From positions 868,001 through 932,000 of the forward strand of contig VCCP01000005.1 in the NCBI GenBank assembly GCA_005765155.1: a DNA stretch of 64,000 nt. Direction: 5' to 3'. This DNA comes from Zelopaecilomyces penicillatus. Its lineage: Eukaryota > Ascomycota > Sordariomycetes > Hypocreales > Pseudodiploosporaceae. Positions within the stretch are counted from its first letter, which is position 1. Each line of letters begins with the position of its first letter. Of the stretch, positions 44,874-55,358 are shown one piece after another. The position numbers and the translations under genes were made by a program. The notes below the pieces were generated by a model, which did no database searches, was not told the DNA's origin, and saw only the letters and a program-made list of their open reading frames with translations.

Positions 44874-46592
44874 CTATTGGATAGCTGGAGCGTCCAACAT
44901 TTCAATATCATCTATTGGAAAAGTAAGTTGTGTGGTTACTACAGGATCATCTTTGACGTGAGCATCGAGGTCAAATCGCAGCACCCTGACATTGTTCTGT
45001 TGCGTCACAACAGTGGGCCCTCGTAATATTAAGTCAACATCGGTTTCAATGTTTTGTGCAGACACTTCAGCCATCTGGTTCATCATCTTGAGAAAGACAT
45101 GCCGTGTCCTTGTGGTGTCTTTCTTATCCTCGTGTTTTATTTCTTCAACATTGAGACGTATGTTGTTGGCATATCGGAGAAGAGGGCGGTCCGACGTGTA
45201 GGCATTGCCTTCTGGCCAGCCCAGGTTGATTGCAACCGGCCTTGTGGTCAATAGAGAGACGTTGCCGGCAATGGGAAAAGTTTGTTCAGCGTTGTCGGGT
45301 GGCGGATGATGGGCTCGTTCGGCCCCGGGAACCCAAGGCCGGATGGACGCAGTCTCGGCCATGACGAAGTGCGGCCCGCCGTGGGCGGTCCAGAACTTGT
45401 GAAAGGGGAACTCGTTGGGCTCCATGTAATTAGCCGCCTCTAGGACTAGCATGCGCGGCGAGAGCCTAGCATTATACGGACCAAACTCACGCTTAAAATG
45501 TATATTGTTAAGCAGGCCAAGCTCATTGCATATCATGGCTCGTATGATACTCTTGACGGCATCCATGCCGCGGCGCGCATCAAAACATCCGTCAGGGACC
45601 CAGTCGTGCAGATGAAGACTAGAAGGTTGAATTTTGACGTCAGATCTTGCGGTATGAATAATATGGTTCTTTTTCCGCACATCAGTATTGGTGTCTGGAT
45701 TTATAACCTTCCCAACCTGATTGCGAAGATTCAGCATAACCCACATGGCACAAATCAACCCGGAATCTTCGGGCTTAGTCTGCACGGTAACTCCTGGCGC
45801 AAAGTACTGAAAGCTCCACGGCATGTCGACCCAGTTGAGGAACCGAATCCACAAATGTAAACAGCCTTCAATCCGCTTGGGCCGGTCTTTCTTCTCCTGA
45901 CAGTCAAAGATGTATAGCTGACCATACCTGCGATCGAAAATGGTCATGCCCCATTGCTCCTCGCTGCCATGCTTGATGGGTACCACGATCCAGCGTCTGT
46001 TGGCCATTCGACTGGTATAGTGCTCCCTGGACATATCTGGATGTTGGAAGTGGCCGTCCTGCATCATCATGCCAAGCTCTTGGATCTCAACCTCTTGGAA
46101 TGTAGTGTGATTCCGGGTACGCCGGGTTTGGCTAGACCCAACCAGCGTCCAGGGCTTGAGAAAGGTCATGGAGCTATACATGCCGTATGATATAGTCCTC
46201 AACAACGCCATCATCTCCAAGTCATTGACGCATTTTGAATCGCGAAAGACGTCTCGGAGCAGGACATGCATGGAGGCAGCATGTACATACCAGTCAACGC
46301 CGTCGTATTTCCTATGGTTTTGGAACGGTGCCATTGGGGCAAGTAGGGGATAAATCTCGTTAAACTTTGCCACAACGCGGGCTTTTGCATCTCGATTGCC
46401 CCAGTCTATATTGGTCTTAATTAGAGGATGGAAATTTGTAGCAGAGGAGCCTCTGGGGTCACTTGAAGGCCAAATTCTTCGTGGCAAGAACTGTGGTAGC
46501 TGGGTATGAGCAGGTAGTGTTTCAGCATCATCATAGAAGTTGTTTTCCCTCTCCATGAAGACGATTCCCAAGTAAGTATCAGATTTGGCCAT
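44874..46592 (-). CDS. Ulp1/C48-fold protein, probably catalytically inactive
   Basis: Intronless, 572 aa. Residues about 198-300 have the layout of a Ulp1-type SUMO/ubiquitin-like protease core: RRWIVVPIKHG strand, QWGMTIFDRRYGQLYIFDC, a helix (IEGCLHLWIRFLNW), then VTVQTKPEDSGLICAMWVM. Compared with the canonical HW...D...Q-x5-C order, the histidine position is Gln213, the aspartate is kept (Asp230), the oxyanion Gln is kept (Gln271) and the nucleophile position, six residues further, is Ser277 (DSG in place of DCG). So two of three triad residues appear replaced. The N-terminal 190 residues and the roughly 270-residue C-terminal part are unrecognised. There is no signal peptide. It may bind a ubiquitin-like modifier without cleaving it, or be a relic still under constraint: the frame is intact. 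It stands alone in AT-richer DNA. Confidence 0.7.
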   Translation of the reverse strand: MAKSDTYLGIVFMERENNFYDDAETLPAHTQLPQFLPRRIWPSSDPRGSSATNFHPLIKTNIDWGNRDAKARVVAKFNEIYPLLAPMAPFQNHRKYDGVDWYVHAASMHVLLRDVFRDSKCVNDLEMMALLRTISYGMYSSMTFLKPWTLVGSSQTRRTRNHTTFQEVEIQELGMMMQDGHFQHPDMSREHYTSRMANRRWIVVPIKHGSEEQWGMTIFDRRYGQLYIFDCQEKKDRPKRIEGCLHLWIRFLNWVDMPWSFQYFAPGVTVQTKPEDSGLICAMWVMLNLRNQVGKVINPDTNTDVRKKNHIIHTARSDVKIQPSSLHLHDWVPDGCFDARRGMDAVKSIIRAMICNELGLLNNIHFKREFGPYNARLSPRMLVLEAANYMEPNEFPFHKFWTAHGGPHFVMAETASIRPWVPGAERAHHPPPDNAEQTFPIAGNVSLLTTRPVAINLGWPEGNAYTSDRPLLRYANNIRLNVEEIKHEDKKDTTRTRHVFLKMMNQMAEVSAQNIETDVDLILRGPTVVTQQNNVRVLRFDLDAHVKDDPVVTTQLTFPIDDIEMLDAPAIQ

Positions 46593-48416
46593 GATAGAAT
46601 AAGTAAAAGAGAATTGTCAGGAGAAGCAAAGCTTGTAAAAGGTGGTAATGAAAGTTCAAGAATTCGATGTCAGAGTTGAAGACTGTAATTTGATTAATGA
46701 AGCACCCCATTCTAAATTGTATGCAGAGAGCTATCCATTAAGTATTCAGGTCTTTTATGTGAGCATGAAGGAATTCGTAATGCAGAAACATGTACATAAT
46801 AGACGTCTTGTTGGTCAAAGACACGGTGCTAAATGAACACACAGGTTTCTCATTGTGTGAATTGTCAAGGCAAATGCACCAACAAAGGCCGGCTGTGTCA
46901 TTTTCACAGACAACGATGGATGAGACTACAATTATAGTGTCACATCGAGATCCTTTCAGATGGGTGAACATGCATATCCATTGTGTAAGATGCAGCCACA
47001 ATTGGCTGAATAGAATTGAACAAGGACGGTAGAACAAGGTTGTGTTGATTTGTTGTATGTTAAAGTTGGTTCAAAGCCAGCTTCGCCAAGTACCTAACCT
47101 AGAGCAAAGAATCCCATGTCGTTAGCAGTCCGGCAAAATCTCGGCCATCTATTTGCTGTCAACCGGGTGAAAAATATGAGTGCAACTATTCGCACCATGA
47201 AAAGTTGCTATCCGCACCATATCCATTGTGCTGCGCAGTGCGGATATTTAATGACGCATCATAAGTGTTTCAACAAGTTCATGATAAGTAGTCTTTGGCA
47301 TTTGATAAAATACACAGAATATTTGAAGAAAGTAACTGGGCCATAACCTGCACCGTCACTGTAGGTCGTGTTAATTTGATTGTGGTTCCTATCAACTTAA
47401 TTGCTTGTAGGTATGAATTAAATCGTGATAATTTCATCAACACTGTAAATAACATGAATCTCTATATGTCTAGAAGTATCGGTAAAATCCGAAAATACCT
47501 GTAATATCAAACCATTCATGCCTCTTACAAAGTTAGGGGGTGTCAAATCGGCACAGTTTCCCCCCGCCATGGTGGTTGCTTAACGCCCCAATCACCCGCA
47601 TTCCAGCCACACTAGCCACAGCGGGACAATTGCAACTCCAGATTCCGATTCTGGCAAGGCTAGCTCATCCCACTGCTGGACAACAAAGGTCATCAACCTC
47701 CAAATGTATGCGTCCACGAACATCATGGCAGCTTGCCTTGTCATCGGGCCTGCCAGACACCTTGCATTTCCTTGAGCACTTAAGGGTACATTGCATGATC
47801 TCTTGGAAACCCCAATGAAACCACAGAGCGAGGCATAATAATGTCTGCATGCAGCCTGGTCTCGAGGGAAAGCCATGGTAAGTAGTACATCTACCTGGCA
47901 CTGGAGTTTGCAGACTGTCACCCAACGACACAGAAAGCTATGAAGATGGCTGATCATACTGACTCGCCTGTTAAGGCCTCTAGCAATCTAGCCGGCAATC
48001 TTCTGAGCGACGTTGCCTTGGAACCATAGCCATGGGCATCCGGCTCTGGTCTGGCTGAGCAGCACTCTTAGCAGCAGTTCCGGAATTACCCCGGCAAAAC
48101 GCAATGCGGTCTTATCATTCACTCGCCCGCCTTTGGAGGTGCCTGCTGGGAGGGGAGCGCCTCCCCAGGCTTCGAGTTGGTTTTTAGCGGGCGCAATCGC
48201 TAGCAAGGCAGGCTGGCAGCTCCATCCAACCCCCCCGAACAACAACAACATTGCACACCTAAATTTCTGCCACCGCACCATCGACCAGGCATCCCACCTT
48301 CAACATCATCACCGTCTCGTTAACGCGCATCAAACCCCGCCTTCGCACGATCCTCTCGCGCGAATTTTCACATTTATTTTTCTACTTCGATCCTCGCGAC
48401 TCGCTACCTATACACA
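46593..48416. other. AT-rich intergenic region, no gene seen
   Basis: The first 900 bp is AT-rich with short frames on both strands. It includes the inverted and direct repeats at 47177-47246. The last 450 bp is the H2A.Z promoter and leader, which is GC-richer. No supported frame. Confidence 0.5.
47209..47246. repeat. 9-bp inverted repeat TATCCGCAC / GTGCGGATA
   Basis: Perfect arms at 47209-47217 and 47238-47246 with a 20-nt loop. The left arm is part of a direct repeat with the similar TATTCGCACCAT 32 bp before it. A hairpin, a factor site or the end of a decayed element are possible. Confidence 0.5.
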
Positions 48417-49318
48417 ATGCCCGGCGGCAAGGGAAAATCTTCGGGCGGCAAGAGCTCTGGCGGCAAGACGAGCGCCGAGGGACCCAAGAAGCAGCAAAGC
48501 CATTCGGCGAGGGCTGGTCTTCAGGTAAGCTTGGAGCATCTATTCCATCGATGCCCGGAATATTGGTTGTTTGGTTCCTCGAGCCATTTGCGCGCGTGCG
48601 CACCTGCATCCCGATGCCGAATAATCATCCCCGCGATGGCACTTTATCGACAAAAAGCCTCGACTTCGACGCGTTCATTGCCTTCCAATAACGAACCGAT
48701 GGCCATGTTGTGATGGGCAACTGTCATAGCGAAAGATTTTCGCGCATACTTGGGGTAGCGCGATTATGTTGTGATTCGTCGGTGTCATCTAGGTTCCCCT
48801 CTCGCCATACCGCCTCCAGGTCCTCTCTCGATTTCGACGTTATGCAGTTTCTGATGAGGAGTCGCAAACAAGGATGGTCGCGAGGCTACCACAACCAATA
48901 ACTACGGGCTTTTTTATCAACTTTTTACTGACTGCGCTTTTGTCTAGTTCCCTTGCGGTCGTGTCAAACGTTTCCTCAAGGCAAACACGCAAAACAAGAT
49001 GCGTGTTGGCGCCAAGGCTGCAGTTTACGTCACCGCTGTTCTCGAGTATTTGACGGCAGAAGTCCTTGAACTGGCAGGCGTAAGTTTTGCCCCTCTTGAC
49101 TCATACCTTGATGCTGACACGATGAACAGAACGCAGCCAAGGACCTTAAGGTCAAGCGTATCACCCCTCGCCATCTGCAGCTCGCCATCCGCGGTGACGA
49201 AGAATTGGACACTCTTATTCGCGCAACGATCGCGTTTGGTGGTGTCCTGCCACACATCAATCGTGCTCTGCTACTCAAGGTGGAACAGAAGAAGAAGGCC
49301 AAGGCGTTGGAGGCATGA
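48417..49318 (+). CDS. HTZ1: histone H2A.Z variant
   Basis: Exons 48417-48524, 48948-49079 and 49130-49318 encode 142 aa; introns are 423 and 50 nt. The N-terminus is Gly/Lys/Ser-rich (MPGGKGKSSGGKSSGGKT), followed by the H2A fold: SARAGLQFPCGRVKRFLK, AAVYVTAVLEYLTAEVLELAG and TPRHLQLAIRGDEELDTLI. H2A.Z rather than canonical H2A is shown by GDEELD in the docking domain, by IAFGGVLPHIN, and by the lack of a C-terminal SQE motif. It replaces H2A in nucleosomes flanking promoters, is placed by the SWR1 complex, and is acetylated on the N-terminal lysines. The 423-nt first intron is the longest in the window and may carry regulatory sequence. Confidence 0.96.
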
Positions 49319-50246
49319 GGTTATCTACCTGACTTTGTTCTTTGATGCTTGATTCCTTCTGTTCTGGTTGTGGGGTTGCTGGTAATGGGTTGGTCAATGT
49401 TGGTTGTTTTATTTTGATTTTTACGCTGCTTTTCTGAAGAAGACATGCACGTCGATGGCGGAATTCCAAGCCGGGAAGGCTTTGGATAGTTGTATGTGTG
49501 TGTATGTGTGTGTAGGCACAGGGCACGGCAAAAAGTTTCAAGCCAAGAAAAGGCTGGCGGACATATCATTCACCCGTCGTTTCTCCCGCCTTGCCCCTGC
49601 TTGCTATACTCCTGATTGTGCGAGTTGTGTATAACATGGTTTGGTTCCTTGGTCCTCTGTTGCTCGAGAAACACTCTGAAGGCAGGGACTGATGCACTTG
49701 ATATGGTAGATTATGAGATAATTCATCCGGTTGTCTTGCTGACTCAAAAGCATTATCCACCATGGACTCGCCCGTGTGATTTTCCGATGAGCATTGCTTC
49801 TTGCACAATGGATATTTGCTGTGTGGACATTACTCGTTGCACCGCAGTGTTTATACGTTTGAGTAGAGAAAGGCTTTGTACACTTTGTCCCATTTCTTTT
49901 TCAACCTTGTTATATCTAGTTACTTTCTCTCTCTGCGAGAGTTTGTTTTATGTCTTTCCTCGTATAGTATGGTGTGTTGTGTTTTACATGATGAGTTCTT
50001 TTTACTTGATAGCCATATCACTCCATGTATGATCCTCGTTGTCATTTCATCATCACAGGTGTCGTGTGTCTGATACATGTTTACAATTTCATTTTTTGCG
50101 CTATCATGTATATCTGTCATTTACTCGGTTACCATATGTGAGGGCTGTTTGTTATACGTTACACAGCTACATGTACTCGGGCGCTTCTGTACACTTTTTG
50201 CTTGAAGAACCCCCTCCCCCTCTGCTTTCTCTCAGTTTTTCAACGC
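49319..50246. other. convergent 3' flanks, no gene seen
   Basis: Between the H2A.Z stop (plus) and the zinc-ribbon gene stop (minus). T-rich on the plus strand, with a TGTGTGTATGTGTGTG patch near 49,495. Expected to hold both 3' UTRs. Confidence 0.55.
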
Positions 50247-51263
50247 TCAATTCTGAGGCGCTTGTATATACGATTGTATCAGCGGAGAGGGCTTTCCTCT
50301 CCATGCGCGAACACGAGCAATGCGAATTGAACGTCGTTCTGAGGGTCTCCTTCGTCGATGTCGGGCTGGGGAGATGATGATTCCGGAGGGTAGATGTGAG
50401 CTGACTTCGGGTCTGGGTACTGCTTGGTGTTGGGTTAAGGAGTTTGGGCGGTTGTTGTTAGAATTGGAATCTGCTCGAGTTTCCTTCGGCTTAGTATCTG
50501 TCTCCATGTCGATATATGGTATTGAGTCCATGTCCGTGTCTGGGTCTGATACTGACTGTAACTGTGAGGGTGTGCCTGGTTCTGACTCGGTGTTCATGGT
50601 TGTGTCTAAATCTGGTTCATTGGCGTTGGCCCATACTTCATGGCATTGGCCTGGATATTCACAGTCAACGAAGCAGTTGTGCTGTTTCATAATGAAGCGC
50701 TGCTTACGGCTAAGTTCTCGGACATGGTAACGGCACTGGTCTAACCAAAGCTTCTTACTCTCATCTGCCCATTCCGGATTAGACTCGTTGATACTTCCCA
50801 AGAACTTCATACTCTCTGCCTTGTACCGATCCGAGTCTTGAGAATACTCTAGCACGCTGCGTCGCCACTCATTCATCCTCAGCCATGCCAACTCCTCTTG
50901 TGGATTACCACGATAGATTTCGGGCATCTTACCTATCATTTTCCTGGGAGAGCGGGGCCTTCTACCATAGTAGCGAGGACGGGAGCAGATTAAGCAGCGA
51001 TCCATGGCAAGCGTGGCATATCTTTGACCGCAGCTGGAGCATCGCCATTTATAGGGCGGAGGAGCAGGTTGTGGAGGCTCGGAGGGCGGCGCAAAGCTGC
51101 TGGGGGAGGGCACCAGGGGGCTGGAAGTCGGTGGGGTTCGGGCTCTTGGGCTGAAAACGGCAATTGCATTTTGCCAGTGACGGCGAAATGAGAAACTAGA
51201 AGATGGAGAAAAGGTCGAGGATGATCCTGCTGAGGTGTTTCCTGGGACATTTGGGAAGGACAT
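50247..51263 (-). CDS. proline/serine-rich protein with a CxxC-CxxC zinc ribbon
   Basis: A 338-aa single exon from ATG 51263. The frame is open 49 codons further, but those residues look like leader. Residues 1-70 are Ser/Pro-rich and disordered. A compact ribbon WRCSSCGQRYATLAMDRCL follows with cysteines 75, 78, 90 and 93, then a basic patch (RPRYYGRRPRSPRK). The middle (about 115-215) is helical and rich in W, E and R (ELAWLRMNEWRRSVLEYSQD), with three or four extra cysteines near HNCFVDCEYPGQC. The C-terminal third is acidic then basic (HRRRRPSERRS). Similar W.C..C...RC..C. proteins are common and unnamed in filamentous ascomycetes, as far as I recall. It is probably an intracellular zinc-binding protein; function unknown. 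Confidence 0.7.
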   Translation of the reverse strand: MSFPNVPGNTSAGSSSTFSPSSSFSFRRHWQNAIAVFSPRARTPPTSSPLVPSPSSFAPPSEPPQPAPPPYKWRCSSCGQRYATLAMDRCLICSRPRYYGRRPRSPRKMIGKMPEIYRGNPQEELAWLRMNEWRRSVLEYSQDSDRYKAESMKFLGSINESNPEWADESKKLWLDQCRYHVRELSRKQRFIMKQHNCFVDCEYPGQCHEVWANANEPDLDTTMNTESEPGTPSQLQSVSDPDTDMDSIPYIDMETDTKPKETRADSNSNNNRPNSLTQHQAVPRPEVSSHLPSGIIISPARHRRRRPSERRSIRIARVRAWRGKPSPLIQSYIQAPQN

Positions 51264-53044
51264 GATGGCTGGCAAGCTGGTGTGTTTACACCGTTTTCTC
51301 TCAGAGTGCCAACAGCGTAGAATTAGGTGCAAGAAGATGAGAAGAGAGATACATCTTACACTTGCAGGCTTGTTATTAAAAGGAAAAGTACTCCTTTCGC
51401 AAGAACGCAAACTACATTGCCAGGTTTATGAATAGGGATGTAGCAAGTCGTTGTCATTTTGAACGTCACCAAACAGACTTGTACAGTTCATAATGTTTTG
51501 CAAGTTTTTTTTGCTGAACGATATGAACTGGTGCCGAGTTTGAGTTGAGTCGACCCTGACAGATATGTTGGCGAAGAACAAAGCCCGGTGAATAAAAGAG
51601 AATTGAGGGATAGAATGGGATACATAGACGGGGGTCGGTTCATATGTGAATGGGTAGAAAACCCGTCAGCAATTACGGGGAGACATGCGGAAGGGGACGG
51701 AAATGCACTATGGAAAAGGGAGTAAGGGAATCTGCTGGTTTGGGATGGAAGAGACTGGGATATTATTAGAGGGGTGATTGGGCATTGACTAGATGGGACA
51801 AAGGCGCTGTGGGGTTTGATGTTGAACAGTAAGGAAGGTTTTTTGATGGCGAATGAAGAGTGTTCAATTGGTAGTTTTAGAGTCCTTTCATGTTCTGAGC
51901 GCTGTAGAGGATGAGGTAGTAGGATTGTACTGAACTTGTATAGTTGTAAAGGTTGGTGTGGATGAACTCGTATGTGATTGTTAGTGTGTTGCAGATTTGA
52001 AGAAGAATGACTATTACTGTAGATGTGATGCCAAAGTTTATTGACAATGATGATTAAGAGAGTGTCTCTTAAGCACGAGATGTGAAACAAGATGTATTCT
52101 GTAGGACCACATCTATAGTGTTCGACTTATAGTGATAAAACACTCACCCTAATACCAATATGGTAATCAAGAATCGCAGCACTAATTGAAGAGTAGAAAT
52201 AATGTCTATTCTCTAAATATAAGTATTAAGTATTTACGATTCATTAGGGTCACCTGCGCGGCCGAAGCGTTTCCTCATGCCGTACATATTTTTCTTGTAG
52301 TCCAACTGTCTGTTTTGAGCATAATGCGTTCAGACGAGTTTTGTAGGTACAACCCGCGTGATGACAAGTATCACTGTGATTAGGTACATGGCATGCAGGA
52401 TATTTGGAGCCTCCTTGCTATTTATTACTGGTCATGTTTCGCAAGTGAAACATGCATTTGGCTGTTGGTGATACCGTGTTGGCCATTATGTGTGTTGGTG
52501 CATGTTCAACGAGGTGACAAAGTACATTGACTGAATTGACTGATGTGTCATCGTAATGTTATAAAAGGGCCAAAACTGTTTATTTGATTGAGATATCTAG
52601 TAATTCCTGGATATAGCTAGAGATTTCTGATCATAACTAGAGGTTTCTATTGTGTACAGAGATTTAAAGAGATTTATTGGAATATGTAGATAGTAGTAAA
52701 TATATATCGCTATAAGTATTCTTGAGGTGGCCCCGGCTTGTTCTTTTTCACCCTGTTGCACGGTTCTGTGAATATGTGAGACAAACCCCACTCTATGAAT
52801 TAAATGGCACGGAAATTGGTGTTGGGCGACCAACACTTTCAGGTACGAATTTGTCATTAACCAACATGATTGAGGGGTTTTGGTGTCAATTATACAAATG
52901 CTAGGTATATAACAATCACAACCGCCTTACGAGCGCAAGCAAGGACAGATTGTCTCTGAAAGTAAACTCCATTTCTCATAGCAGCAGATTGAACCTTTCA
53001 TTATAAGACGAGATTATTTAGGTCAAGGTGTCACGTTGCCTATT
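51264..53044. other. 1.8-kb AT-rich intergenic region
   Basis: A 200-codon frame on the minus strand (51488-52090) is Ser/His/Leu-rich without domain features and I do not accept it. The DNA from about 52,100 to 52,720 is AT-rich with repeated CTAG words (TATCTAGTAATTCC, AACTAGAGG). The right end is the promoter of the phosphotransferase gene. Confidence 0.5.
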
Positions 53045-54459
53045 ATGAATATCAACCAGCAAGGATTTGAGCGTCGCTTGGATGTTGTGCAGCAAATATT
53101 GGCACGATTCGGGCTAAAGGTGAGTGAGAGCTATCCTGACAATGAGTCCATACACTTACGCCGTATCAGTCTATCCAAGTCACCCCTCTTGCATACGTTG
53201 AACACTGTCCTTTTCACTTCAACAACTTCATCTACAAGGTGGATCTGGTATCCCCAGCTGTATCATCTTCGTTTCCCAATTCGCAGCCAGGAACAGTGCC
53301 GCTCCCGGCCGATGGAGTGTCTACACTAGTCATCCGCCTCAGCAACCCACATGCCGAGGGCCTCAATAACACCAATCGGGTGCAAAATGAAGTCGCCGCG
53401 CAGGCATTGGCTCGCCAGGTTGTGAACGCTTCGGATGTTGGTCCCGTAGTCCCCGCTGTGTATGCGTGGGCAGCTCCAACATTTCCCGAGGTGCCCGACG
53501 AGGCTGGCTTTGGCTGGACCATGAGTGAGTTTAAAGAGGGTGTCGACTTGGACGGTCAATTTCCTCTGCTCTCGATGGATGAGAAGACGGCTGTAATTGA
53601 GCAGATTGCTGAAGTGGTTGCCTCATTGCAAAGAGTTGAAGTCCCAAAGTCAGTGTCCCAGTTCAGCGCTCTTACGTTTGATGCGAGTGGTGAGATAGTG
53701 GATGGGCAAATGCCACTTCTTAAAGGTGGTCCGTGGGAGTCGTACGCGGCATTGTGGACCGCAAAGCTTCATATGCAGCTAGCAGAGGCTGAGAAGAGTC
53801 CCTTGCTTGCTGGGTGGAAGTCGGGTGGTGTAAGAGAGAAGTTGGAGCAGTTTCTGGCAACAGACGGAGTTGGCAAGACGCTGAAGGACGTCGATACTGA
53901 CAAGAGAGTCTTGATTCACGGAGATCTTAGTATGGTTTTTTTTTTGCAGCCCTTCTTATTTTTTTCAGGGATCGTGGCTAATAAAAGAAAACAACTAGCA
54001 ATGAACAACATGCTGTTTGACACCAAGACAAAGCGCATCTCTGCAGTCCTCGACTTCGACTGGTCAGTAGTAACACACCCATGCGACGAATTCCTAACCG
54101 GGCTCTGGGACATTGGCGGTGGTATCCACGACTCCCTCGAGGCTTTCCAAACCAACATTATAACGGGCGACTTTTCCACCCAGCCTGACGGTGGTCTATC
54201 CGGGGAAGATCTCGCAAGTTGGGACATTGCGCAGGTCTGGAACCGGGCTTTGGCGAAGAAGAAGGGAGGTATTATCCGGTTGAGCGAGATGGCAGGGGTG
54301 CAGAGTATACGGGAGTTGCGGAGTTTGGAGAGCAAGCTGTGTCCGTTTGAGTTGAGCAACGAGGCGATGTTGCGTAGGATGTCGGATGAGCAGAAGCAGA
54401 AGAGGAGGGAGGAGTTGGAGGGGGAGATTTTGGGGTGGCTTGAGAAGCGTGCAGTTTGA
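53045..54459 (+). CDS. APH-family phosphotransferase (aminoglycoside/choline kinase fold)
   Basis: Exons 53045-53119, 53239-53929 and 53999-54459 encode 408 aa; introns are 119 and 69 nt, the second with a GGCTAAT branch point. The fold marks are STLVIRLSNP (the strand with the ATP-anchoring position, here Arg rather than Lys), NEVAAQALARQ, the hinge-like GFGWTMSEFKEGVDLD, and the catalytic loop H252-G-D254-L-T-M-N-N259 (HxDxxxxN). LDFDW with Asp274 takes the place of the kinase DFG. The catalytic loop is only continuous once intron 2 is removed. Fungal members of this large family are mostly uncharacterised small-molecule kinases; the name does not imply antibiotic resistance here. A Lys/Glu-rich helix ends the protein. 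Confidence 0.88.
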
Positions 54460-55358
54460 TGAGGGCTTATTTATACATTATGCATTGAGTCATATGATTG
54501 GTTATCTTTAATATATAAATGAACGCCATGTTTCTGTGTGTTGTTGATTCTAGTATTGCAAGGGAAATGCCGTCGTTTCCATGTCCGCAGTGTAGTGTTG
54601 AAGAACGTGGACCGCGGCAGTTAATTCGCCATTGGAAGACTACATTTCCTCAATCTATCTGCAGCCAGATATGTCTGGGTTTGAGGACTCAAGGGCATCC
54701 TCAGTCCCTTGATGGCCAACTCGTGTTGTGAAACAAAAATAGGGCATCATGCCAACTATATCCATCTATTTCGTGTGTTCTCCTCTTTTTTATTGGATAT
54801 AATCTGGGTGTAGTAGTACAGTGGCGTAGCATGGATCATGGAATCATGGAGCCATCTCCAGACACAGAACATTCTTTCCCCCCAGGGCCAATAGCGCCAG
54901 TGATGATTATGGTCTAGCGCTCGCTCACTAACGGGCCATCAGCACACCCCCCACACACGCTTTAATTTCACAGCCCTTTTCCCCACGTTGAAACGTCGCG
55001 CGATAACAAAACTCGGACAAATGCGAAGCACGCAAGCATTAATCAAGGTGGAGCCTTTGGAAGCCTTTTTTTTTCTTTCATTTTCATCGCTTAAATGGCA
55101 ATATTAGAGATTGAGAAAGTCCAGATCGTCAGCGAGAATGGGCAGCGATCAACGGCTAGCCCAGTCAGCTGACGTGTTGAATTCTGGACAGACCGCCGAC
55201 AAGCCCTCTGACACCTGGCAGTTGGAGGCAAGCACCTTTTAAATATATCCATTGATTTTAGTGTCCAGCACTCTTATTCTTCTTCTTCTTCTCCTTCTCC
55301 TTCTCCTTTTTCTACCCGAGACTTTTGGTCATAAAAAAGGAAAACCCCATATTTCACC
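54460..55358. other. intergenic, no gene seen
   Basis: A 70-codon frame at 54519-54731 contains a CPQC...H word but no real finger spacing. It is followed by the promoter of the glycosyltransferase, with a CTTCTT/CTCCTT pyrimidine run (55,270-55,312) just before the start. Confidence 0.55.

Noticed and set aside
51488..52090. 200-codon minus-strand frame
   Set aside because: Low-complexity Ser/His/Leu composition without a domain, signal peptide or splice partner; kept only as a remote possibility.
52580..52740. CTAG-rich AT patch resembling the 32.7-kb array
   Set aside because: The words are irregularly spaced with no fixed period, so similarity to the 32702-32731 array may be chance.
53045..54459. 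reading the APH-family gene as an antibiotic-resistance enzyme
   Set aside because: The fold is shared with many fungal small-molecule kinases, and nothing in the sequence points to an aminoglycoside substrate.
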